Assembly (NCBI RefSeq): GCF_002270355.1
Contig: NZ_NJFZ01000021.1
Coordinates: 1 to 64,000 of the forward strand
Length of the DNA stretch: 64,000 bases
From: Flectobacillus sp. BAB-3569
Lineage (GTDB): Bacteria > Bacteroidota > Bacteroidia > Cytophagales > Spirosomataceae
Direction of reading: 5' to 3'
The translations under genes and the position numbers were made by a program. Positions 1-8,760 of this stretch are shown here, in pieces. Numbering within the stretch: the first letter of the stretch is position 1; the number at the start of each line of letters is the position of its first letter. The notes under the pieces are model-generated. The model did no database searches and was not told the origin of the DNA. It saw nothing but the letters and a program-made list of their open reading frames with translations.

Positions 1-174
1 TTCAGGATTTACTAAGGCTACATATCCAGATATAACACCGTCTTTTTCTAACCGCTTGATTCGCTCAAATACAGGCGAGGTGGTTAGATTCAACATTTCG
101 GCTAATTCTTTAATAGTTAGTTTGGCATTTTGCTGTAATAACTGAAGAATTTGTTGGTCGGTCGAGTCCAGCAT
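1..174 (-). CDS. Lrp/AsnC-family transcriptional regulator, N-terminal part
   Basis: Reading the minus strand gives a start at 174 (MLDSTDQQILQLLQQNAK) and 58 codons running off the left edge. The visible part is the Lrp/AsnC winged helix-turn-helix: an opening LDxxDxxIL motif, a first helix around residues 20-30 (IKELAEMLNL) and a recognition helix around 31-42 (TSPVFERIKRLEKDG). An in-frame TAA lies eight codons upstream of the ATG, so the start is secure. The ligand-binding RAM domain lies outside the window. Lrp-type regulators usually sense amino acids and often control a divergent neighbour. The gene diverges from the possible D-amino-acid cluster starting at 321, with a 146-nt AT-rich shared upstream region. 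Regulation of that cluster is an inference from position only. Confidence 0.85.
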   Translation of the reverse strand, partial: MLDSTDQQILQLLQQNAKLTIKELAEMLNLTTSPVFERIKRLEKDGVISGYVALVNPE

Positions 175-320
175 AATATTCTGTTTAACAATTTAATCTT
201 ATGTTGATAAAGCAAAATATGCTTATTTTTTTGAAAATGACAAAAGTTAGCGGGGTATTTTTGAGTATTTTAAAGAATAAAATATAAATTTAAACTAAGT
301 AATCAGCATAAATATCTGAT

Positions 321-2849
321 ATGATGCCTCTAAAAAGAAACTTGTTTTTGCTGCTTTTGGCAGTGTTTTATCCTTTTTGTAGGACAACAGCTCAACTGAC
401 TCCTCAGAAAATTGCTCAAGTAGATAGCGCCATGCGAGTGCTACACGCTCAGGGTCAATTTAGCGGAGTGGTTCTTTTGTCTGAAAAAGGGAAAATCAAG
501 TTTCAAAAGGCACTCGGATATACAGATTACTTACAGCGCACTGCGCTAGATGCGGCTCAGCCCTTCAATCTTGCCTCAATTACTAAACAATTCGTAGCAA
601 CGATGACTATGAAACTCTTTGAGCAAGGGAAATTGGAATATGACCAAAAGGTCATCCATTTTATTCCAAATTTCCCTTATCAAGAGATTACCATTCGCCA
701 GCTACTGACGCATACTTCTGGTCTTCCAGAATATTTTGACATGGCGATGAGCCACCTTAATACCCTCGATACGCTCACCAACGATAAGCTCATTCAATTA
801 CTCGTCGAAAAACACCCACCACTCAATTTTGCTTCTGGTACAAAATGGGAATACTGTAATACGGGATATTTACTTTTGGCAAGTATTATCGAAAAAGCAT
901 CGGGAACTTCTTTTGAACACTTCTTCAGCACTCAAATATCCCAGCCGTTTGGTCTAAAAAACACCTTTGTTTATTTTCTAAATGGTCCTAATCAAAACAA
1001 AAAACGTGTTTTAGGTTTTGAAAGAAAAAATGGGAAAGCTATTTCCAATGACCTCATTCTCTTGGATGGGGTTGTTGGCGATGGCAATATATACTCAAGC
1101 GCAGAGGATTTGAATAAATGGATTCAACTGGTTACAGAAAATAAAGTGCTAAAACCTGCCACTTGGGCGGAGGCTTTCACACCTGTTCAACTCAAAGACG
1201 GCTCAAGTTATCCTTATGGTTTTGGTTGGGGAATTTCCGAAAATGGTTTTGAACATACCGGCTCATGGGTTGGTTTTCAAAATGCTATTTTCAGAAATAA
1301 CAAAACCCAAACAACTGCCATTCTGCTATCAAATGGAACAAACCCAATTTTTAGAAATATTCTCAAAAAAATACTTGCTGGTCAACCTTTTCATTTACCT
1401 AAAACACATTTAATCAAAAATATCAAATTGATAGATGGTACAGGGTTGCCAAGTCAACAAGTTCAGGTTAGGATTAAAGATAATAAGATTTGGGAAATTG
1501 GCAAATTAGAACCTTTTGTTGGCGAGACCGTAACCGATGGAAATGGACTAATACTTGCACCTGGGTTTATTGATTCGCATAGCCATCATTATGGAAGTTT
1601 AGACAAGACCCCCACAGCCATTCCCATGCTCAGCCAAGGAATTACTACCATTGTAATCGGTCAAGATGGTAGTAGCTATGCCATGGATAGTTTGAGCAAG
1701 TGGATGAAAGAAAAGCCTGTAGCCGTTAATGTTGCCTCTTACACAGGACATGCTACACTTCGCCAAAAAGTGATGGGACCACGAGGTTTGTACCGAACCG
1801 CGAGGCCTGAGGAGGTCGAAAAAATGAAAGTTTTGCTAGAAACTGAACTTCAGAAAGGTTCGATTGGCTTAAATACAGGTCTTGAATATGAATCTTCCTT
1901 TTTCTCGAATCGTGATGAAGTCCTTGAACTAGCTAAAGTTGCTGCCATCAACGGCGGACGTTATATGAGTCATATCAGAAGTGAGGATATAAATTTAACA
2001 GAGGCTATTGACGAAATTATTGATATAGGCAGAGAAGCAAAGATTCCTGTCCAAATTTCACATGGAAAAATAGCCCTTCGTTCTCAATGGAAATCTGCTC
2101 ACGAAGTATTGGCCAAACTCCAAGAAGCTCGTGCAGAAGGAATTCAAATTACGGCAGATTGTTATCCATATACTTTTTGGCATTCGACTTTAAGAGTTCT
2201 TTTTCCTAAAAGAGATTACACCAATCTTGAGAGTGCCCAGATGGCAACTGAACAGCTTTTTGACCCCAAAGAGTCTATCATAGTTCGTTTTGCGCCAAAC
2301 AAATCTTATGCTGGTAAAACGCTTGCTGAAATTGCTGGTTTACGGGGGAAAACAGAAGCTCAAACCTTGATGGACTTGGTAGCTGAAGCGGAAGCATTTG
2401 ACAAGAAATACCCAGATTATGACGAAGGAATAGAAGCAATCATGGGTAAATCTATGGATGATGAAGATGTGGAGGCAATATTGGCTTGGCCACATACCAA
2501 TATCTGTTCAGACGGAGCAGGAAGCGGACATCCAAGGGGACATGGGGCTTTTACGAGAGTATTGGGGAAATATGTTCGAGAAAAAAAGCTTTTCTCTTGG
2601 GAAACGGCTATCTATAAAATGACAGGACTAACAGCCGAAAATTTAGGTATCCAACATCGTGGACTTATCAAACCAGATTGTTATGCAGACATGGTACTAT
2701 TTGACCCTGAAACGGTCGTAGACCATGCTGATGTAAAAAATCCTAAAGCTCTTTCATCAGGTATCAAAATGGTTTGGGTCAATGGCGAACTAGTTTGGCA
2801 AGACCAAAAGCCTACTGGAAAATTATCTGGTCAAATGATCAAACGATAA
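321..2849 (+). CDS. Exported fusion: beta-lactamase-fold serine hydrolase + D-aminoacylase
   Basis: An 842-residue protein with a signal peptide (about residues 1-25, cleavage near TTAQ). Residues 30-355 are a class C beta-lactamase/penicillin-binding-protein-like serine hydrolase with all three motifs: S86-I-T-K89, Y178-C-N180 and H312-T-G314. Residues 365-842 are an amidohydrolase of the N-acyl-D-amino-acid deacylase type: a GFIDSHSHH metal motif (H420, H422), a GLNTGLEYESSF segment, and a late SDGAGSGHPRGHG block. D-aminoacylases release free D-amino acids from N-acyl forms. Serine hydrolases of the first type act on D-amino-acid peptides or esters. Both halves look intact. The start could be either of two adjacent ATGs. 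It is followed after 90 nt by the DUF1611 gene on the same strand. Family assignments are firm; the real substrate is unknown. Confidence 0.88.
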   Translation: MMPLKRNLFLLLLAVFYPFCRTTAQLTPQKIAQVDSAMRVLHAQGQFSGVVLLSEKGKIKFQKALGYTDYLQRTALDAAQPFNLASITKQFVATMTMKLFEQGKLEYDQKVIHFIPNFPYQEITIRQLLTHTSGLPEYFDMAMSHLNTLDTLTNDKLIQLLVEKHPPLNFASGTKWEYCNTGYLLLASIIEKASGTSFEHFFSTQISQPFGLKNTFVYFLNGPNQNKKRVLGFERKNGKAISNDLILLDGVVGDGNIYSSAEDLNKWIQLVTENKVLKPATWAEAFTPVQLKDGSSYPYGFGWGISENGFEHTGSWVGFQNAIFRNNKTQTTAILLSNGTNPIFRNILKKILAGQPFHLPKTHLIKNIKLIDGTGLPSQQVQVRIKDNKIWEIGKLEPFVGETVTDGNGLILAPGFIDSHSHHYGSLDKTPTAIPMLSQGITTIVIGQDGSSYAMDSLSKWMKEKPVAVNVASYTGHATLRQKVMGPRGLYRTARPEEVEKMKVLLETELQKGSIGLNTGLEYESSFFSNRDEVLELAKVAAINGGRYMSHIRSEDINLTEAIDEIIDIGREAKIPVQISHGKIALRSQWKSAHEVLAKLQEARAEGIQITADCYPYTFWHSTLRVLFPKRDYTNLESAQMATEQLFDPKESIIVRFAPNKSYAGKTLAEIAGLRGKTEAQTLMDLVAEAEAFDKKYPDYDEGIEAIMGKSMDDEDVEAILAWPHTNICSDGAGSGHPRGHGAFTRVLGKYVREKKLFSWETAIYKMTGLTAENLGIQHRGLIKPDCYADMVLFDPETVVDHADVKNPKALSSGIKMVWVNGELVWQDQKPTGKLSGQMIKR

Positions 2850-2939
2850 CATTCATTTTTCACCTTAATATCTAATCCTAAAAGGGCAATCGCATTCATT
2901 TGCTTTTGCCCTTAATCAAGTAATTAATTACCTCTCTAT

Positions 2940-3980
2940 ATGAAAAAAGCTGTAGTATTAACCAACGGTTTATTAGAAACAAATGACGCCAAAACGGCGC
3001 ATGGCTTAATCAGGGGCACCGAACGATTCGATATCGTTGGTGTAATTGATACGCCTAAGTTGTCGGGCAAAGATGCGGGAGAAGTTTTGGATGGAAAACA
3101 TCGAAATATTCCTGTATTTGGTTCGTTGGAAGATGCTATTGAGCAATTAGCAGATATTCATTTTTTAATCATTGGTGTAGCGACTGTTGGGGGAGTGTTG
3201 CCTCCAGCCATGGTTGGAATCGTAGAAAAGGCCTTAGAAGCAGGTATTTCTGTAGTAAATGGACTTCATGAGTATTTGACGGATAATCCTGTTTTTGTCA
3301 AATTAGCGGAGGAAAAAAACTTGGAGCTCATAGATATTCGTAAGCCTAAGAAACGTCAGGATTTACATTTTTGGACAGGCGAAATCAAGCAAGTAGACGT
3401 GCCAATTGTGGCAGTGATGGGCATGGATTGTGCCTTGGGAAAACGTACCACAGCCAGATTATTACGTCAATGTGCAGCACAAAAAGGTATTTCAGCAGAA
3501 ATGATTTATACTGGTCAAACAGGTTGGTTGCAAGGTGGAAAATACGGTTTTGTCTTTGATTCGACACTCAATGATTTTGTTTCAGGAGAATTAGAACATG
3601 CTATTGTATCCTGTTGGAAAGAGACTAAGCCCGCTTTTATTCTATTGGAAGGACAATCTGCCTTAAGAAACCCAAGTGGTCCTTGCGGCTTTGAGTTTAT
3701 TATTTCAGGAAATGCCAAAAAGGTCGTTTTGGTACATGCACCCAAAAGAAAATATTACGATAATGACCCGCATTGGGGCGAAATACCTAGTGTAAGTTCA
3801 GAAATAGCATTGATACAACAACTAGGAGCTGAAGTAATCGCATTGGCTCTGAATACTGAAGATTGTACCGAAGAAGAATATCTTGCTTTTAAAGAAAGCT
3901 ATCAAAAAGAGTTAGGCATACCCGTTGTATTACCACTTCAGGATGGGGTAGAGGATGTATTAAATGTGATTCTAAACTAA
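2940..3980 (+). CDS. DUF1611 family protein, DgcN-like (possible D-glutamate N-acetyltransferase)
   Basis: 346 residues. An N-terminal Rossmann-like part (residues 1-150) precedes a P-loop NTPase-like domain with a clear Walker A, G161-MDCAL-GKRTT, followed by a YTGQTGW segment and a PAFILLEGQ strand. This is the layout of DUF1611, often annotated as an NAD-dependent epimerase/dehydratase. I recall that a member, DgcN, was described as a D-glutamate N-acetyltransferase working with the enolase-superfamily racemase DgcA. Here the gene is likewise followed, after only 9 nt, by an enolase-superfamily gene, which fits that pair. The link to D-glutamate is inferred from family and neighbour. An alternative is some other cell-wall-peptide salvage step. 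No export signal is visible, so it should act in the cytoplasm. Confidence 0.75.
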   Translation: MKKAVVLTNGLLETNDAKTAHGLIRGTERFDIVGVIDTPKLSGKDAGEVLDGKHRNIPVFGSLEDAIEQLADIHFLIIGVATVGGVLPPAMVGIVEKALEAGISVVNGLHEYLTDNPVFVKLAEEKNLELIDIRKPKKRQDLHFWTGEIKQVDVPIVAVMGMDCALGKRTTARLLRQCAAQKGISAEMIYTGQTGWLQGGKYGFVFDSTLNDFVSGELEHAIVSCWKETKPAFILLEGQSALRNPSGPCGFEFIISGNAKKVVLVHAPKRKYYDNDPHWGEIPSVSSEIALIQQLGAEVIALALNTEDCTEEEYLAFKESYQKELGIPVVLPLQDGVEDVLNVILN

Positions 3981-3989
3981 CCTCAGCCT

Positions 3990-5054
3990 ATGAAAATCGT
4001 TGCTATTCGTGCCTATATCAAATATTTGGCTCTCACCAAGCCTTATACCATTGCTTACAGTACATTTACAGATGTTAAATTGGTATTTCTAGAAATTGAA
4101 CTAGAAAACGGTATCATTGGCGTAGGTTCGGCGAGTCCTGCCGAAGAAGTTGTAGGCGAAAATCCTGCTCAGACTTTAGCTTCTTTACAAACAGATTTTG
4201 TGCAAAAATTAGTAGGAAGAGATATCCGACATTTCCAACAACTCATTTTTGAAGCTCACCAATATTTTGGGTATTTGCCTGGGACATTGGCAGCGATTGA
4301 TTTAGCACTTCATGATGCTTTTTGTCAATATTTAGGTATACCAGTGGTTGATTATTACGGAAGAAAAATAGAAGCTTTGCCCACTTCTGTAACGATTGGT
4401 ATTAAGGGTGTAGAGGAAACCGTCGAAGAAGCAAAGGAGTATCTTTCGCTAGGCTTTTCGACATTGAAGGTAAAAACAGGACTAGATTGGCAAGAAGATT
4501 TGGAAAGAGTAGCTGCCTTGCGTAAATCGTTTGGCAATGCTATCACGATTCGAGTAGATGCCAACCAAGGTTATGACTTAGATACCTTACAAAAATGGTT
4601 TGAACATACCCAAAGTTTGGAGATCGAGTTGGTTGAACAGCCTATTCAAGTAGGACAGGAAAACAACTTGTATCAAACCTTAGATTTCGCATCGAGCATA
4701 GCTGCAGATGAAAGTTTGAAAGATGCATGGTATGCTATCAAGTTTGCTTCAGAACCCAAAAGATTCGGTATTTTTAATATCAAACTCATGAAATGTGGAG
4801 GACTTTTACCCGCTTTGGAAATAGCCCAAATTGCCAAAAATGCTGGAATTAGGTTATTCTGGGGGTGTAACGACGAAAGTATCGCGAGTATCACGGCTGC
4901 CTTGCACCTTGCTTATGCTTGTCCAAATTCAAAATATCTAGATTTAGATGGCAGTTTTGACTTGGCAGAGGATTTGGTAACAGGAGGTTTTGAAGTTAAA
5001 AACGGTTTCATGTATCTCAATGAAAAAAGTGGATTTGGATTTTCTTTGTTGTAG
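3990..5054 (+). CDS. Enolase-superfamily racemase: L-Ala-D/L-Glu epimerase-like or DgcA-like
   Basis: 354 residues, the usual length for muconate-lactonizing-subgroup enolases. The catalytic set is complete: K160-V-K162 after the capping domain, metal ligands D190 (RVDANQGY), E216 (VEQPI) and D240 (AADES), and a lysine on the opposite face (K265 or K268 in NIKLMKCGG). This arrangement is typical of dipeptide epimerases, which racemise the glutamate in L-Ala-D-Glu during murein recycling, and of DgcA, reported to act on N-acetyl-D-glutamate. It starts 9 nt after the DUF1611 gene, so the two are very probably co-transcribed. Sequence alone does not separate dipeptide from N-acyl-amino-acid substrates. 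The DUF1611 partner favours the second and the D-aminoacylase fits either. Confidence 0.8.
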   Translation: MKIVAIRAYIKYLALTKPYTIAYSTFTDVKLVFLEIELENGIIGVGSASPAEEVVGENPAQTLASLQTDFVQKLVGRDIRHFQQLIFEAHQYFGYLPGTLAAIDLALHDAFCQYLGIPVVDYYGRKIEALPTSVTIGIKGVEETVEEAKEYLSLGFSTLKVKTGLDWQEDLERVAALRKSFGNAITIRVDANQGYDLDTLQKWFEHTQSLEIELVEQPIQVGQENNLYQTLDFASSIAADESLKDAWYAIKFASEPKRFGIFNIKLMKCGGLLPALEIAQIAKNAGIRLFWGCNDESIASITAALHLAYACPNSKYLDLDGSFDLAEDLVTGGFEVKNGFMYLNEKSGFGFSLL

Positions 5055-5269
5055 TAATAAATAGTAGTTATCAGTTATTAGTTAAAGGATATTTTCAAAG
5101 TGATCCATTAATATATAGTCCTCTTACTTGATAAATAGAACGAAGAATTTCTAAAGAGCACCATAAGTTTAATAGTCTGTTTTCTGAAGTATCAACTTTA
5201 TTCACGATTGAATAATCTAATTTCATTCAAAAAACTCAAAACTCAGCATTCCTAACTCAGCACTCAACT

Positions 5270-6640
5270 ATGTCTCTTCTCCAACCTAAAATAGGGCTTC
5301 GTTCGGCTAGCTTGCTTGTAGTAAGTGTGATTGTTGGTTCGGGAGTTTTCAAGAAAATAGCCCCAATGGCGGCTGAATTGGGTTCCCCTTGGTTGGTGTT
5401 ATTGTGTTGGATTGTCGCAGGGCTTATCACCTTGGCGGGGGCGCTCACTACTGCCGAAATGGCAAGTCTCTTTCCTGATTCGGGTGGAGAATATCAATAT
5501 TACCGAAAAGTGTACAATCCATTCTTTGCTTTTTTGTACGGCTGGGGCAATTTTACGGTGATGAAAACAGCCTCTATTGCCGCCCTAGCGTATGTTTTCG
5601 CAGAATCTTTTTATTCTATTTTTGCCTTAAAACTTCAGCCATATTCCATAGAGGCTCCTATTTTAATCAAGGCAATAGCAACGCTTTTAGTCGCCTCACT
5701 AACGTATGTCAACTTTAAGGGGTTGACCATTGCGGAGAAATTGAGTAATAGTTTGACATTTCTGATGTTTTTGGCTGTAGGTATCTTCGTGATATGTGGA
5801 TTGTTTAGTCCGAAAGGTTCATGGCAAAATTTAAGTCATACTTCATCCTTAGAAATCTATCAAAATCGTACTTCGGGGTCTTGGATTAAAGCGTTATTTG
5901 CAGCTTGTCTTGGGGCATTTTGGGGATACGAAGGCTGGAACCATATTGGATTTATTGGCGAAGAGGTCAAATCTCCCCAAAAGAATTTGCCTTTGGCTCT
6001 AACTTTTGGGACGCTTGCCGTTATACTGATTTATGTGTCGCTCAATCTTGTATATCTTCGAGTATTGCCTATTGAGGCATTTATCCAAATAAATGAAAAT
6101 CCCAATACTATTGCGGCTATTGAAGTTGCCAAGGTAATCATGGGACCAATTGGAACGATTTTATTGGCGTGTTTAATTCTGCTCACGACTCTCAATGCCA
6201 CGAATGGGACTATTTTGATGTCGGCAAGGTTGTTTTATGCCATGGGTAGAGATAAGCTGTTTTTTAAGCAAACTGCACATATTCACCCGATTTATAAAAC
6301 TCCTTCTTTTGCCTTGCTATTTCAAGCTTTGTGGTCAGTGCTATTGATTTGGTCTGGCAGTTTTGATCAACTGACAGATATGTTGGTTTTCGCTTCTTTC
6401 ATCTATTATGGCGCTACAGCATACGGAGTTGTCCTATTTCGTCAAAAAGAACCAACGCTCAAACGAGTCTACAAAGTAGTGGGTTATCCCTATATACCGA
6501 TTGTTTTTATTTTGTTTTGCTTGGTTTTGGTCACTGTCACATTGTTTACACAACCTGTACAAGCATTTTCTGGCTTGGCACTAATTGCCTCAGGAATACC
6601 TTTTTATTTTTACTGGAAGAAAAAAGAAAGTAAAAATTAA
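5270..6640 (+). CDS. APC-superfamily amino acid permease
   Basis: 456 residues with about 12 hydrophobic segments. The first carries the APC signature IVGSGVFKK, followed by GSPWLVLLCWIVAG and the conserved AEMASLFPDSGGEYQYYR. Further in are FWGYEGWNHIGFIGEEVKSP and NGTILMSARLFYAMGRD. These mark the LAT-like/basic amino acid branch of the APC superfamily, which imports or exchanges amino acids across the inner membrane. It follows the epimerase after 215 nt. That gap holds tandem ACTCA/ACTCAG-type degenerate repeats near 5235-5268 and no gene. It may belong to the same pathway as the three genes upstream, as importer of the amino acid they process, but a separate promoter in the gap is possible. 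The substrate cannot be told from sequence. Confidence 0.85.
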   Translation: MSLLQPKIGLRSASLLVVSVIVGSGVFKKIAPMAAELGSPWLVLLCWIVAGLITLAGALTTAEMASLFPDSGGEYQYYRKVYNPFFAFLYGWGNFTVMKTASIAALAYVFAESFYSIFALKLQPYSIEAPILIKAIATLLVASLTYVNFKGLTIAEKLSNSLTFLMFLAVGIFVICGLFSPKGSWQNLSHTSSLEIYQNRTSGSWIKALFAACLGAFWGYEGWNHIGFIGEEVKSPQKNLPLALTFGTLAVILIYVSLNLVYLRVLPIEAFIQINENPNTIAAIEVAKVIMGPIGTILLACLILLTTLNATNGTILMSARLFYAMGRDKLFFKQTAHIHPIYKTPSFALLFQALWSVLLIWSGSFDQLTDMLVFASFIYYGATAYGVVLFRQKEPTLKRVYKVVGYPYIPIVFILFCLVLVTVTLFTQPVQAFSGLALIASGIPFYFYWKKKESKN

Positions 6641-6689
6641 GAATGCCTTTTTCGGGAATTTCGGAGAAGGTATTGTGAAAAAATACAAT

Positions 6690-6727
6690 AAAAGACTTTT
6701 TTATCTTTTATTAATGATTTATCTTTG
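6690..6727 (+). promoter_or_regulatory. Candidate promoter with operator upstream of the Rrf2 gene
   Basis: A Bacteroidota -7 box TATCTTTG lies at 6720-6727. The palindrome AAAAGACTTTT at 6690-6700 sits where the -33 element would be. Almost the same palindrome, with spacer 2 instead of 1, is found at 7340-7351 before the flavohaemoglobin gene. The arrangement fits repression by the Rrf2 protein of both genes. Site identity is inferred from two copies only. Confidence 0.5.
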
Positions 6728-6751
6728 TCATGTTAATTAACAATAGTATTT

Positions 6752-7186
6752 ATGTTTTCTAAAACTTGTGAATATGCCATCAAGGCCAGTATTTACATTG
6801 CTTCCCAGTCTTTAGCACAAAAGAGGGTGGGGATAAAAGATATTGCCCAAGCCATAGAATCGCCAGAGGCTTTTACTGGAAAAATCATGCAGGTTTTATC
6901 CAAGAATCATGTTGTGGCTTCGGTAAAAGGCCCACACGGAGGATTTGAAATTCTCGAATCGGCGATGAAGGAGAAAAAATTGGCAGAGGTAGTTCGCGCA
7001 ATGGATGGTGATGATATTTTCAAAAGTTGTGGATTAGGTCTAAAGGAATGTTCCGGAGCAAATCCTTGTCCTTTACATAATCAATTTGCTAAAATTAGAG
7101 CTGACATTACTAAACTTCTTGAAACTACCACTTTGTATGACGTAGCAACAGGTTTGGCCGATGGATTGACTTTTTTGAAGCGTTAG
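6752..7186 (+). CDS. Rrf2-family regulator, NsrR-like (NO-sensing)
   Basis: 144 residues with an Rrf2 winged helix at the N-terminus (MFSKTCEYAIKASIYIA, then KGPHGGFEI in the wing). Three cysteines, C93, C100 and C106, lie in the order C-x6-C-x5-C, close to the [Fe-S]-binding spacing of NsrR and IscR. The flavohaemoglobin gene lies 183 nt downstream, the classic NsrR target, so NO sensing is the most likely role. IscR is less likely because no isc or suf genes are near. Autoregulation is suggested by the palindrome at 6690-6700. Start: ATG at 6752, with a -7 box about 25 nt upstream. Confidence 0.82.
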   Translation: MFSKTCEYAIKASIYIASQSLAQKRVGIKDIAQAIESPEAFTGKIMQVLSKNHVVASVKGPHGGFEILESAMKEKKLAEVVRAMDGDDIFKSCGLGLKECSGANPCPLHNQFAKIRADITKLLETTTLYDVATGLADGLTFLKR

Positions 7187-7339
7187 TCTTATGGGTGATT
7201 TCTCCAAAATTGATTGAAATTTTACTAATGGGTAATCCTTTTAATATGGGTTAAAACCTTTTGAGAGTTTGCAGTTTAATTTGATTAATCACCTTTTAAA
7301 CATTTTTTCAAACATATTTTTTTAACCGTATAGAAGATT

Positions 7340-7351
7340 AAAAGGTCTTTT
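7340..7351 (+). promoter_or_regulatory. Candidate NsrR-type operator before flavohaemoglobin
   Basis: AAAAGGTCTTTT is an inverted repeat (AAAAG-n2-CTTTT) ending 18 nt before the ATG at 7370, within an AT-rich region with TATTCTTTA beside it. It matches the AAAAG-n-CTTTT site at 6690-6700. Confidence 0.45.
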
Positions 7352-7369
7352 ATTCTTTATTGTAAAATT

Positions 7370-8557
7370 ATGGCAAGTGCAAAAACTATAGAAATCGTAA
7401 AGGCTACTGTGCCTGTGTTAGCCGTTCACGGTGAGGCAATTACGAAAACTTTTTACCAGTTGTTATTTGAAAGAAATCCTTCTCTCAAAAATGTGTTTAA
7501 CATGACGCACCAAGCACACGGAACACAACCGCGTGCCTTAGCGAATGCGGTTTATGCGTATGCTGCCAACATCGAAAATCCAGCAGTTTTGGCAAAAGCA
7601 ATAACCCAAATTACACAGAAACATACCAGTTTATCCGTTACTCCAGAAATGTATGACATTGTGGGTACCAATTTATTGGAGGCTATCAAAATCGTTTTGG
7701 GAGATGCTGCTACGGCTGATATTATCAATGCTTGGGCAGAGGCTTATCAAGAATTAGCAAACTTATTGATTGGCATCGAAGAGAATATCTATCAAGAAGC
7801 TGAGCAACAGGAGGGTGGTTACCGTGGACAGAAAAATTATACAATTGTCAAAAAAGAGGAGGAATCGAGTATTATAACTAGTTTCTTTCTAAAACCTTCA
7901 GACAACTCTGCAATACCGCCTTTTAAGGCAGGGCAATATGTGGCGGTTAATGTGGTTATTCCCGACGCAGAGCACACCCACACACGTAATTATAGTTTGT
8001 CGGGTTGTACGACGCAAAATACGTTAAGAATCTCGGTAAAAAAAGAATCTGGTCATCCAGCAGGAGTTGTTTCTAATTATTTGCACGAAATAGCACAGGT
8101 TGGCGATATCATCAAATTGGGTATTCCTGCGGGAGAATTTGTATTAGAACCGACACAAAAACCAATTGTTTTGATTGCTGGTGGAGTGGGTATTACCCCA
8201 TTGATGAGTATGTATATGGATTTGTTTCATCATGCCGAAAATGAAGTTTTGTTTATTCAGTGTGCTAAAAATGGCGAAGTTCACGCTTTTGGACAAAGAA
8301 GTCGTCAGTTGGCGGATAAAAAGAAGAGTTTGAAAGTGATTTCAATCTACGACGAACCCTCATCGACTGACCAACCAGATTATAATGGTTTGCTTACACC
8401 AGAAATTCTAAAAGCCAATATCTCATCGCTTGATGCAGAATATTATTTCTGTGGACCAGTACCATTTATGAAACAGGTAATACAGATGCTTTTGTCGCTA
8501 GAAATTCCAGAAGGTCAATTACATTATGAATTTTTTGGTCCAAGTGGGGATTTGTAG
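7370..8557 (+). CDS. hmp: Flavohaemoglobin, nitric oxide dioxygenase
   Basis: 395 residues, the normal length. Residues 1-140 are the globin domain with the key residues of E. coli Hmp at matching positions: Y29 (B10), Q53 (E7) and proximal H85 in QKHTSL. Residues 150-395 are the ferredoxin-NADP reductase-like half with the FAD motif RNYSLSG and the nucleotide-binding motif GGVGITPLMSM. The enzyme oxidises NO to nitrate using O2 and NAD(P)H in the cytoplasm. It is preceded by an NsrR-like gene and a candidate operator, so it is probably induced by NO. Everything looks intact. Confidence 0.95.
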   Translation: MASAKTIEIVKATVPVLAVHGEAITKTFYQLLFERNPSLKNVFNMTHQAHGTQPRALANAVYAYAANIENPAVLAKAITQITQKHTSLSVTPEMYDIVGTNLLEAIKIVLGDAATADIINAWAEAYQELANLLIGIEENIYQEAEQQEGGYRGQKNYTIVKKEEESSIITSFFLKPSDNSAIPPFKAGQYVAVNVVIPDAEHTHTRNYSLSGCTTQNTLRISVKKESGHPAGVVSNYLHEIAQVGDIIKLGIPAGEFVLEPTQKPIVLIAGGVGITPLMSMYMDLFHHAENEVLFIQCAKNGEVHAFGQRSRQLADKKKSLKVISIYDEPSSTDQPDYNGLLTPEILKANISSLDAEYYFCGPVPFMKQVIQMLLSLEIPEGQLHYEFFGPSGDL

Positions 8558-8679
8558 AGAAATAAAAAGTGAACATGATAGAACTGTTTATTTTAATATT
8601 TCTGAGGCTTATCTGATGCTTCAGCTTCTTAGGAGCGAAGGTTTTTAGCAAAGAATCGCTATCCTGAATTATTTTAAAA

Positions 8680-8737
8680 AGCGCCGTAGCTGCGACAGAC
8701 TTCCATATAATTGGCTTTCTGTCGCAGCTACGGCGCT
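8680..8737. repeat. Perfect 20-bp inverted repeat (GC-rich hairpin)
   Basis: Arms at 8680-8699 and 8718-8737 are exact reverse complements (beginning AGCGCCGTAGCTG), with an 18-nt loop. The stem is far richer in GC than its surroundings and has no U-tract, so it is not a normal terminator. It lies in the 409-nt gap between hmp and dnaE, which are convergent; no gene is seen in this gap. Confidence 0.8.
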
Positions 8738-8760
8738 CAAAGAGAATATCAGCTAAATTA

